From NCBI GenBank assembly GCA_017450425.1, contig JAFSUV010000089.1, positions 1-19,675 of the forward strand: a DNA stretch of 19,675 nucleotides, read 5' to 3'. Below the pieces are notes generated by a model. It did not search any database and was not told where the DNA came from. It worked only from the letters and a program-made list of their open reading frames with translations. The stretch is from Kiritimatiellia bacterium (GTDB lineage Bacteria; Verrucomicrobiota; Kiritimatiellia; RFP12; UBA3636). Positions 7,329 through 13,811 of this stretch are shown piece by piece; position 1 is the first letter of the stretch, and each line of letters opens with the position of its first letter. The translations under genes and the position numbers were made by a program.

Positions 7329-8219
7329 TTATTTGAAATCGTCGCGTACGATCTGGGTGCCGACGCCTTTCGTCGTGAACATCTCCAGCAGCAGCGAGTG
7401 CGGCATGCGCCCATCGACCAGGTGCACCTTGCGCACGCCGGCCTCGAGCGCCGCCACGCTGCTCTCGATCTTCGGGATCATGCCGCCCGAAATCACGCCG
7501 TCGCGCTCCAGCCGCGGCACTTCGCCGGCGCGGAGCGTCTCGACGAGGCTCGACGGGTCTGCGGGGTCGCGCAGCAGCCCGGGCACGTCCGAAACGTACA
7601 CGAGCTTGCGCGCCGGCAGCGCGCGGGCTATCGCGGCCGCCGCGTCGTCGGCATTGATGTTGTACCCGTGCCCGTCGGCGCCGCGGCCGAGGGGGGACAC
7701 GACCGGGATCGTGCCCTCCTGCAGCATCGCCCGCAGCGGGCCGGTGTCGCAGTGCACAGGCTCGCCCACGAAACCCCAGTCGAGCGCTTCGCCCGTGGCG
7801 CCGTCCCGCCCCGTCTTGCGGGTCGCGAAAACCATGGCGTCGCCGTGCAGGGGCGCCGCCGGGACGGCCGCGGCGCGGAGCTTTTCCACGATGCGGGCGT
7901 TGACGCTCTCCTTCACCGTCCTTTCCATCACCGCCATCGTCCGCTCGTCCGTCACGCGGAAGCCGGCGAGGAAGCGCGTCTCGACCCCCTCGGCCGCGAG
8001 GGCGCGGGTTATGGCCTTGCCGCCGCCGTGCACCACGACGGGGTGCATCCCCACGACGTGCATGAACGCCACGTCCGTGAGGAGGGACGACAGGGCGGCG
8101 TCGTCCTCCTGCACACTGCCGCCGATTTTCACGACGACCGTTTCGCCGCGAAAATCCGCAATGTACGGGAGCGCCTCCACGAGGACAGCCGCCTTTGCTA
8201 TGTAGTCGGAAAGTTGCAT
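7329..8219 (-). CDS. argB: Acetylglutamate kinase
   Basis: ArgB phosphorylates N-acetylglutamate with ATP, the second step of arginine synthesis. The 296-residue product has the expected length and all family blocks: the N-terminal KAAVLVEALPYIADFRG, VVKIGGS (29-35) for phosphate binding, VVHGGGKAIT (62-71) with the glycine-rich loop, FRVTDERTM (87-95), INADDAAAAIA, YVSDVPGLL, GGMIPKIESSVAAL, and LVDGRMPHSLLLE followed by the C-terminal GVGTQIV. The start is ATG 8219. No Shine-Dalgarno precedes it; instead a candidate -10 box ends eight bases upstream, so the mRNA may be nearly leaderless. It is the first gene of the leftward unit and is divergent from gspF. An in-frame upstream extension to about 8303 is of shadow composition and was discarded. 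Confidence 0.96.
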   Translation of the reverse strand: MQLSDYIAKAAVLVEALPYIADFRGETVVVKIGGSVQEDDAALSSLLTDVAFMHVVGMHPVVVHGGGKAITRALAAEGVETRFLAGFRVTDERTMAVMERTVKESVNARIVEKLRAAAVPAAPLHGDAMVFATRKTGRDGATGEALDWGFVGEPVHCDTGPLRAMLQEGTIPVVSPLGRGADGHGYNINADDAAAAIARALPARKLVYVSDVPGLLRDPADPSSLVETLRAGEVPRLERDGVISGGMIPKIESSVAALEAGVRKVHLVDGRMPHSLLLEMFTTKGVGTQIVRDDFK

Positions 8220-8227
8220 GACGGCCC

Positions 8228-8256
8228 ATTCTACCGCAAGAAATTGCCAAAAACAA
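8228..8256 (-). promoter_or_regulatory. Candidate sigma-70-type promoter for argB and the leftward unit
   Basis: On the minus strand TTGTTT (8256-8251) lies 17 bases before TAGAAT (8233-8228), which matches TATAAT at five of six positions. The local sequence is AT-rich against a GC-rich background. The expected transcription start falls around 8221-8222, only two or three bases before the argB ATG at 8219, so the transcript would be leaderless or nearly so. The boxes are seen directly; promoter activity is inferred. Confidence 0.55.
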
Positions 8257-8275
8257 GAAAATTTCCGGTTTCGCA

Positions 8276-8304
8276 TTGTTCGCACGCAAAGTTTTTGATA
8301 CACT
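8276..8304 (+). promoter_or_regulatory. Candidate sigma-70-type promoter for the gspF-pseudopilin cassette
   Basis: TTGTTC (8276-8281) and TACACT (8299-8304, four of six matches to TATAAT) are separated by 17 bases and sit in the AT-rich stretch between argB and gspF. The expected start near 8311 gives a leader of roughly 58 bases before the gspF ATG. It lies back to back with the argB promoter, with about 19 bases between the two -35 boxes. The boxes are weaker than those facing argB. Confidence 0.45.
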
Positions 8305-8325
8305 CAACCGCGCCGAACGGCGATT

Positions 8326-8343
8326 CGCGGGCGAAAACCCGCG
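8326..8343 (+). promoter_or_regulatory. Perfect 6-bp hairpin in the gspF leader
   Basis: CGCGGG (8326-8331), a six-base loop CGAAAA, then CCCGCG (8338-8343) form a perfect GC-only stem in the predicted untranslated leader, 26 bases before the gspF start. No run of T follows, so it is not an intrinsic terminator. It could stabilise the mRNA or bind a regulator; the function is unknown. gspF itself has no clear Shine-Dalgarno between the hairpin and ATG 8369. Confidence 0.5.
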
Positions 8344-8368
8344 GCGAAACTACTCAAACCGGTTTTCC

Positions 8369-9619
8369 ATGCAGCGATTCAACTACCTTGCCACCGATTC
8401 TTCCGGCCGCGAACAGCGCGGCGTGGTGGAAGCCAACGACATGTCAGAGGCGCAGCTCGCCCTTCAGCAGCACGGGCTCGTGCCCAAGTCCGTCGTGCCG
8501 GCGGCGGCGAAGAAGAAGAAGGGGTCGCTCGAGATAAACCTCAAGATGCCGTCGTTCCTCGAATCGAAGCGCGTCAAGCCGAAGGACCTGATGATCCTCA
8601 CGCGCCAGCTCGCGACGCTCGTGGAGTCCGGCCTGCCCCTCCTGCGCGGTCTGCGCATCCTCGCCAAGCAGAGCACGGTGCCGGCCCTCCGCCGCATCCT
8701 CCAGGCGATGTGCGAATCCGTGGAAGGCGGCTCGAACTTCTCCGAAGCGCTCGCGCAGCACCCGAAGGTGTTCGACGACCTCTACGTCAACATGGCCAAG
8801 GCGGGCGAAGCCGCAGGTTCGCTCGAGGCCTCCCTCAACCGCCTTGCGGAGTTCCTCGAAAAGGCGCAGAAGATCAAGAGCAAGGTCAAGGCGGCGATGA
8901 CGTACCCGATCGTGGTCCTGGTCGTGGCGCTCACGATGGCGGGCGGCCTCATGGTCACGGTGATCCCGAAGTTCGAGAAGCTCTTCGAGGACATGCTCGG
9001 CAAAGGCGCCAGGCTGCCGCCGCTTACGCAGTTCGTCGTCAACCTCGCGCACAACTTCATCGACTATTCGCTGCCGATCATCGGCGCGGTGGCCCTTCTC
9101 GTCGTCCTGTTCCGGCTGGCCAACAAGACGAAGCCGGGCCGGCTCCTGTTCGACCGGATAAAGCTGCGCCTGCCGGGCTTCGGCACCCTCATACGCCGCT
9201 CGTCGATCGGCCGCACCACGCGCACCCTCGGCACGCTGATGCAGAGCGGCGTCCCGGTGCTGCAGGCGCTCGACATCGTGCGCGACACCGCGGGCAACAT
9301 GGTGATCGCGCGCGCCTACGAGCAAATCCACGAGGCGGTGAAGGAAGGCGACAACATGACCCCGGCGATGGAAGCCTCCAAGCAGTTCCCGCCGATGGTG
9401 GTCTCGATGGTCGATGTCGGCGAAGAGACCGGCGCCCTGCCGGACATGCTCAACCGCGTGGCCAACACCTACGACAGCGAGGTTGACGACGCCGTGGACG
9501 CCATGACGAGCATCATCGAGCCGATGATGATCGTGTGCCTCGCCGTGATCGTGGGCACGCTCGTCATCGCGATGTTCCAGCCGCTCATGTCGATCATCGG
9601 CACGATGTCCGGCGGCTAA
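8369..9619 (+). CDS. gspF: Type II secretion/type IV pilus inner-membrane platform protein (GspF/PilC family)
   Basis: GspF is the polytopic inner-membrane platform on which the assembly ATPase acts to polymerise pseudopilins. The 416-residue product has the family layout. A short N-terminal domain (FNYLATDSSGREQRGVVEA) precedes a first T2SSF domain around 73-200 (LTRQLATLVESGLPLLRGL at 77-95, MAKAGEAAGSLEASLNRLA at 142-160). Membrane segments follow near 178-200 and 235-250. A second T2SSF domain lies around 275-400 (RTLGTLMQSGVPVLQALDI at 285-303, MVDVGEETGALPDML at 347-361), with a final membrane segment near 384-408. The start is ATG 8369, although no strong Shine-Dalgarno is visible; the open frame extends upstream across the predicted promoter and was trimmed. 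It is the first gene of the cassette. The partner ATPase gene is not in the window. Confidence 0.93.
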   Translation: MQRFNYLATDSSGREQRGVVEANDMSEAQLALQQHGLVPKSVVPAAAKKKKGSLEINLKMPSFLESKRVKPKDLMILTRQLATLVESGLPLLRGLRILAKQSTVPALRRILQAMCESVEGGSNFSEALAQHPKVFDDLYVNMAKAGEAAGSLEASLNRLAEFLEKAQKIKSKVKAAMTYPIVVLVVALTMAGGLMVTVIPKFEKLFEDMLGKGARLPPLTQFVVNLAHNFIDYSLPIIGAVALLVVLFRLANKTKPGRLLFDRIKLRLPGFGTLIRRSSIGRTTRTLGTLMQSGVPVLQALDIVRDTAGNMVIARAYEQIHEAVKEGDNMTPAMEASKQFPPMVVSMVDVGEETGALPDMLNRVANTYDSEVDDAVDAMTSIIEPMMIVCLAVIVGTLVIAMFQPLMSIIGTMSGG

Positions 9620-9640
9620 CGCTTCAGCGAAGGGGTGGAA

Positions 9641-10546
9641 ATGATGGCCTTAGCCAGAGAGTCCGGAGGTCGCGCGGCGGGATTCACGCTCATCGAGATG
9701 ATGATCGTGATCCTGCTCATCGTGACGCTGGCCGGGATGTCGTTCAGGATGGTCACCGTGATGGGCCGCAACAACGACATTTCAAAGACCCGCGCCAAGT
9801 TGGAGCAGGTCGGCAACGCGCTCGAGGAGTACCGCTCCATCTTCGGGAAATATCCCGACGTGCGCTTTTACCCGATCTATTCGCAGACCGCCGAGAAGCC
9901 GTCGAAGAAGGACGATCTGCGGGTGGGCACGTGGCAGCCCGTGGCCTACGAATTTCCGTCGGAGTTCAGCTACACCGAGCAGTTCGGCAACCTGAAGAGC
10001 GTCGCCACGACCCTGAAGAAGGGTCTGCGCTACGGCAACGGCGCCGACAACACCGGCGCCGTCTATACGTTCGGACTCGTGTCGTATTTCGTGCCGCGCT
10101 ACAACGGCGCCGCCGGCGAAGGCGAAAACATCCGCGAGCTGGCCGGCTACATATCGACCGGAAGGTCGGCCGGGACGCTGTCGGACGACGGGGCGATCAA
10201 GCAGTGGACCGTGCAGAACAGCCGCCGCGACGGCGCGTTCGGCGACTCGGAGCGCGACCTTGCCGCCGCGCGCCGCATCCTGCCGCACCTCGGCACGTAC
10301 CTCACCGGCGAAGACAAGCCGAACAAGGACGTCGGCATCATTTCGTGGCTCGGCGGCTCCAACGACGGTCGCGCGCGCTATGTCGTGAACCGGGCCGTGA
10401 CGAACCTCGTGGCCACCATTCGCGACTCCTGGTACCAGGATTTGCGCTACAGGTCGCTTCCGCCCTACGACTCCTACGAACTCTGGTCGATCGGCCCGGA
10501 CGGCACCGACGGCACGGCGGACGACATCTACCTCGGCAGGGACTAG
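9641..10546 (+). CDS. GspG-like major pseudopilin, enlarged (pseudopilin 1)
   Basis: The 301-residue product has a prepilin peptidase site, AAG|FTLIEMMIVILLIVTLAG, with cleavage after Gly14 and Glu at mature position 5, followed by one membrane helix. After it comes the GspG-like helix (AKLEQVGNALEEYRSIFGKYPD). The C-terminus, YELWSIGPDGTDGTADDI (279-296), matches the Asp-rich calcium-binding end of GspG. GspG proteins are usually about 140 residues; here roughly 150 extra residues separate the YPD motif from the C-terminal loop. That makes it either an unusual main fibre subunit or a minor pseudopilin. The start is ATG 9641, with AAGGGG five bases upstream; a GTG six bases earlier is in frame but lies over that signal. 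It sits 21 bases after gspF, matching the canonical F-G gene order. Confidence 0.88.
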   Translation: MMALARESGGRAAGFTLIEMMIVILLIVTLAGMSFRMVTVMGRNNDISKTRAKLEQVGNALEEYRSIFGKYPDVRFYPIYSQTAEKPSKKDDLRVGTWQPVAYEFPSEFSYTEQFGNLKSVATTLKKGLRYGNGADNTGAVYTFGLVSYFVPRYNGAAGEGENIRELAGYISTGRSAGTLSDDGAIKQWTVQNSRRDGAFGDSERDLAAARRILPHLGTYLTGEDKPNKDVGIISWLGGSNDGRARYVVNRAVTNLVATIRDSWYQDLRYRSLPPYDSYELWSIGPDGTDGTADDIYLGRD

Positions 10547-10552
10547 CAAACG

Positions 10553-11311
10553 ATGAAAAACGACTCCTCCGGCTTCACCCTCATAGAGATACTCACCGTC
10601 ATCGCGGTGATCGGCATCGTGGCGGGCATGATGTTCCCGATCTACGGGCGCGTCAAAAATTCCGCCCAGAACGCGGCCGGCACCGACCTTTGCGCCCAGG
10701 TCGCGGCGGCGTGGAACACGCTTCTCATCGAGAACCGCCGCTTTCCGTCCGAGGCGCTCATAAGGAAGTGCGCGGGGAACGAGAAGAACAACGGCGGCTT
10801 CAAGTCCGTGGGCGGCGACGTGGTGTTCCGCATGAGCCCGGCCGCGGGATCGCTCCTCAACTGGTGGGCGCGCAAGGCGCCCGTCCCGGCCAAGGACGAG
10901 GCCCTGTTCGCCCCGACATACGCGGTAAGCGGCGGCGGCGTGAAGAAAGGCGCGGAGCTTTCGATTTCCGCCATGAACGGAGACGACGGCGAAAAAGTGC
11001 AGTACTGGCCGCCGGACACCCGCTTCGAGCGCGACTTCGCCCAGAAGCGCGCCGGCGTGTTTGCGCCATGGATCCACGTGCCGAAGGACGAGGCGCTTTC
11101 AAGCACCAATCTTTTCGAGACCGTCTCGGTCTCGGACATCGTTTACGTGTCGCTCGATCTGGACGGCGACGGTTCCGTGCCTGTGAACGTCGCCCTTTCC
11201 GGCGACGACGCGGATGCGGGTGACGACGACGTGGAGAAAATCCCCGCCTCGTCCGCCGCGTGGATCTACCGCAAGGACGGAAACCGCTCGAAACTCATCA
11301 AGTCATGGTAA
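10553..11311 (+). CDS. Type IV prepilin-like protein (pseudopilin 2)
   Basis: The 252-residue product has a very short leader (MKNDSSG) and a textbook class III signal: cleavage after Gly7, then FTLIEILTVIAVIGIVAGMM with Glu5 intact. The body has no recognised domain. Near the C-terminus SLDLDGDGSV (200-209) has the D-x-D-x-D-G spacing of calcium loops such as EF-hands. An acidic run (GDDADAGDDDVEK) and a closing IPASSAAWIYRKDG follow. The start ATG 10553 is six bases after the pseudopilin 1 stop, and its own stop overlaps the next gene. By position it is one of three members added to the canonical G-H-I-J-K order. Confidence 0.87.
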   Translation: MKNDSSGFTLIEILTVIAVIGIVAGMMFPIYGRVKNSAQNAAGTDLCAQVAAAWNTLLIENRRFPSEALIRKCAGNEKNNGGFKSVGGDVVFRMSPAAGSLLNWWARKAPVPAKDEALFAPTYAVSGGGVKKGAELSISAMNGDDGEKVQYWPPDTRFERDFAQKRAGVFAPWIHVPKDEALSSTNLFETVSVSDIVYVSLDLDGDGSVPVNVALSGDDADAGDDDVEKIPASSAAWIYRKDGNRSKLIKSW

Positions 11312-12090
11312 AGGCAATGGCAAAGTCGGACAATCGCGTCTCGCGGGCGGCCCGCGCGGGCTTCACGCTGATGGAGCTCATGGTCGTGGTCGGCATCATC
11401 GGCATCCTCGCCGGTCTCGTCTCCACCGCCATGGTGCGCATGATGCGCCAGGCGGCCAAGAGCCGCACGGACAACCAGATCGCGCAAATCCGCTCCGCCA
11501 TCATGGAATACCGCCACGACTACGGCCGCTGGCCCGTGCCGGACGACAACAACCAGTACATGCCGCAGGAGTTCATCGATTCGGGCGACAATCGCGGCAC
11601 TTGGAAGCTGAAATTCTGCTCCAAGAACCAGAAGCGCAAGATTGCGGACGACAATTCGGCCGTCGTCGAGCGGTTGCTCAGGACCCAGAAGACCGGCTCC
11701 GGGCGGCCCAAGCGCGACATCCTCGACCTGCACGGCTTTTCCGGCGTGATAACGAGCGACAGGGAGTACGACGACGTGTCGGACAGTTCGTCGGCGAGCG
11801 CCACGTACACCGCGTGGAGCGACGCCTGGGAGCTTTCGGAGCCGGACGACGAGGGCCTCGTGCACAAGCGCGCCCCGACTCTCGTGTGGAAGCAGACGCA
11901 GTACTACTGCGACGAATGCAAGCGGTACAACACCGACAACCGCTGCAAACACCGCGACTGCCCGTACTACAAGGAACACAGCTCCTTCCGCAGGCTTCCG
12001 AGCGCGGCCCGGCGCGAAGTCGCAAAGCCTTTCTACATAATGTTCGACTACTCCAACGACCGGGTTCTCGTACAGCGCAACCCGGAGTAA
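11305..12090 (+). CDS. GspG-like pseudopilin with a four-cysteine cluster (pseudopilin 3)
   Basis: The 261-residue product has a prepilin site RAG|FTLMELMVVVGIIGILAG (cleavage after Gly19, Glu5 present). A GspG-like helix ending in a W-P motif follows (NQIAQIRSAIMEYRHDYGRWP, 57-77). Residues 202-219 hold C-x2-C-x8-C-x4-C (CDEC at 202-205, CKHRDC at 214-219), a zinc-ribbon-like or paired-disulfide arrangement that I do not know from pseudopilins. Start choice: ATG 11305 overlaps the previous gene's stop by seven bases but lacks a Shine-Dalgarno. ATG 11317 in the same frame is a fair alternative, with AAAGG only two bases away, and would shorten the leader by four residues. The stop is four bases before the next start. 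Confidence 0.87.
   Translation: MVKAMAKSDNRVSRAARAGFTLMELMVVVGIIGILAGLVSTAMVRMMRQAAKSRTDNQIAQIRSAIMEYRHDYGRWPVPDDNNQYMPQEFIDSGDNRGTWKLKFCSKNQKRKIADDNSAVVERLLRTQKTGSGRPKRDILDLHGFSGVITSDREYDDVSDSSSASATYTAWSDAWELSEPDDEGLVHKRAPTLVWKQTQYYCDECKRYNTDNRCKHRDCPYYKEHSSFRRLPSAARREVAKPFYIMFDYSNDRVLVQRNPE
11908..11961 (+). other. Cysteine-cluster coding segment in pseudopilin 3
   Basis: Codons for Cys202, Cys205, Cys214 and Cys219 are packed into 54 bases, flanked by YY on both sides (QYYC and CPYYK) and with His216 inside. The spacing C-x2-C-x8-C-x4-C is zinc-ribbon-like. After export across the inner membrane these would be periplasmic, where either two disulfides or a metal site is possible. Confidence 0.8.
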
Positions 12091-12094
12091 GCAA

Positions 12095-13009
12095 ATGCCG
12101 AAACCCGCACTTCCACGTTTTCTCCGGCCCGGAGCGTCGCGCCCGGGGCGTTCCGTCCGCCGCGGCCGCGCCGGCTTCACGCTCATGGAGCTCATGGCCG
12201 TCGTGGGCATCATCGTGGTGATGGCGTCGATCGTCGTCGGCGGCTTTTCCGGCATACAGCGCGCCATGGGCGCGTCGAGCGGCGCCAGCGGCTTCCGCCG
12301 CGCCCTCGCCGCCGCGCGGCAGCAGGCGTGCGTCGATGGCACCGACGTCTATGTGTGGTGCATCGACATCGACAAATACGTGGTGTGCCGCAAGGGCGGC
12401 ACGATAAGCGAAGCGACGGAGACGATGAACAAGTCGGGGGCGAACCGCAAACTGCCGTACATGCGCAAGGCGGTGTCCGACGCCTACTGGGTGTGCGACG
12501 ATTACGCGGACTTCGGCAGCACCATCAAATCGACCTACATCGATTCTTCGACCATCGGCGGCACCGATTCCGATTCCGACGACGTCACGAGCGAACTTCT
12601 TGAAAAGTACAAGGAGACGTACATTTTCGACCTGACCGACAAGAAGATGGCCCGCTACTACTACCCCGCCGACTACTACAATTCGCAGGACTACGAGGGC
12701 TGGATGTTCGGGCTGGAAAAGAGCGAGCGCAGCAGTACCGGCGGCTTCACGAAGGGCCACGAATACGCCTGGGCCGTCATGCCGGTCCAGTCCCTCCCCG
12801 GCGGCTACGTGTTCGACGGCTCCTTCAACCAGTCCACCGGCGAATTCCTCGACACGTGGGGCAAGTCGGCCTGGGTGCGCTTCTTCCCGGACGGCCGCGC
12901 CGAGACGGGCATGAAGAACAAAGGCTTCACGATAACCGAAATCGGCGTCTCGAATCCGTATTCGCAGACCGTCACGGTGAGCGGCGACGGGCTCGTTTCG
13001 GTCAAATGA
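12095..13009 (+). CDS. GspH-like minor pseudopilin (pseudopilin 4)
   Basis: The 304-residue product has a long basic leader (26 residues rich in Arg and Pro) before the prepilin site RAG|FTLMELMAVVGIIVVMAS, cleaved after Gly27 with Glu5 present. The following helix (GASGFRRALAAARQQACVDGTDVYV) is the GspH-type pattern, in which an amphipathic helix leads into a beta-sheet domain. The late VRFFPDGRAETG resembles the F-x-P-D-G strand seen in GspH/FimT proteins. The middle is rich in Tyr, Asp and Ser, including a low-complexity TDSDSDD. The start ATG 12095 has GGAG seven bases upstream and lies four bases after the preceding stop. GspH is a minor pseudopilin near the fibre tip; here it precedes the I-like and J-like genes in canonical order. 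Confidence 0.86.
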   Translation: MPKPALPRFLRPGASRPGRSVRRGRAGFTLMELMAVVGIIVVMASIVVGGFSGIQRAMGASSGASGFRRALAAARQQACVDGTDVYVWCIDIDKYVVCRKGGTISEATETMNKSGANRKLPYMRKAVSDAYWVCDDYADFGSTIKSTYIDSSTIGGTDSDSDDVTSELLEKYKETYIFDLTDKKMARYYYPADYYNSQDYEGWMFGLEKSERSSTGGFTKGHEYAWAVMPVQSLPGGYVFDGSFNQSTGEFLDTWGKSAWVRFFPDGRAETGMKNKGFTITEIGVSNPYSQTVTVSGDGLVSVK

Positions 13010-13043
13010 GCCGCCGCACGGGCGCTGCAAGGAGACAAGGAAC

Positions 13044-13811
13044 ATGGGATTTTTCAAACACGCCGCCGCCGGCCGGGTCCGCAAGGCCGCAGCCGAGGCC
13101 GGCTTTTCGCTCGTCGCAGTGGCGCTCGCCCTGACGGTCGCCGCCGGCGGCATGATCTCCATCTTCGGGCTTTTCCCCGCCGGCCTCCGGCAGGGGATGA
13201 ACTCCAACCGCGACATCGTGGGCGCTTCGTTCGCGGGCTCCGTGCTCGCCGCCATTTCGGGCAACGTGCGCCAGATCGACGACATCCGGGTCTGGAACAA
13301 CCCGGAGCAGTGGTGGAAGTGCGCCGTTGCCGACACCGGGCTGGAGGACAACTGGAACAGCGGCAAAAAGCCGAACGACTTTCTGAAGGACACTTCGGTG
13401 TTCACGCCGAACCGCTCCAAAGTGGCCGAGAAAAACGCGAACGTCTCGCGCGACGAAAACGTGGTGCGGTTTTTCGCCTACGACAGGGGGACCCGCGTCA
13501 CGACCGGCAACGTCACGAAGCCGCCGCACTACATCATCCGCGTGGTGCGCGTGCGCCGCAAGCCGCGCCCCGTCGCCTGGGATGACGTGCGCGGCTACGT
13601 GAGCGCCGTCGAGCGCTACGAGACCATGACGGAAAGCGCCGCCGAAAACGCGATCGGGAAAAAGAGCAGCAGCGGCAGAGTCGCCGCCGGCGACATGCGC
13701 TCGCCGGACCGCTACATCGTCTCCATCGTCTCCTCCGACCAGAAGGGCTACGCGATTTTCGTGAACGAGCCCGTCTATTCGCAAGAATTCTTCTTCCTGC
13801 CCCGCCCATGA
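13044..13811 (+). CDS. GspI-position prepilin-like protein lacking Glu5 (pseudopilin 5)
   Basis: The 255-residue product has a basic leader and a recognisable prepilin site EAG|FSLVAVALALTVAAGGMIS, cleaved after Gly20. Mature position 5 is Ala (Ala25 of the precursor) instead of the near-universal Glu. The segment after the helix, IFGLFPAGLRQGMNSNRD, resembles protein B of the Verru_Chthon prepilin cassettes as I remember them. The rest has no recognised domain; RYIVSIVSSD and the aromatic C-terminus EFFFLPRP are likely beta strands. The start ATG 13044 has two upstream purine signals (AAGGAG and AAGGA), and the 34-base gap before it is the largest in the cassette apart from the one before mutL. 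The stop overlaps the next ATG by four bases (ATGA). Its position between H-like and J-like genes suggests a GspI equivalent. Confidence 0.85.
   Translation: MGFFKHAAAGRVRKAAAEAGFSLVAVALALTVAAGGMISIFGLFPAGLRQGMNSNRDIVGASFAGSVLAAISGNVRQIDDIRVWNNPEQWWKCAVADTGLEDNWNSGKKPNDFLKDTSVFTPNRSKVAEKNANVSRDENVVRFFAYDRGTRVTTGNVTKPPHYIIRVVRVRRKPRPVAWDDVRGYVSAVERYETMTESAAENAIGKKSSSGRVAAGDMRSPDRYIVSIVSSDQKGYAIFVNEPVYSQEFFFLPRP

Noticed and set aside
5711..7336. Plus-strand open frame opposite argD and the membrane protein (541 codons)
   Set aside because: It is antisense to argD, has no recognisable domain or ribosome-binding site, and shows third-position GC shadow composition.
8234..8275. ArgR-type operator between argB and gspF
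   Set aside because: The region is AT-rich, but I could not find a convincing palindromic ARG-box-like pair; a motif scan against known ArgR sites would be needed to claim one.
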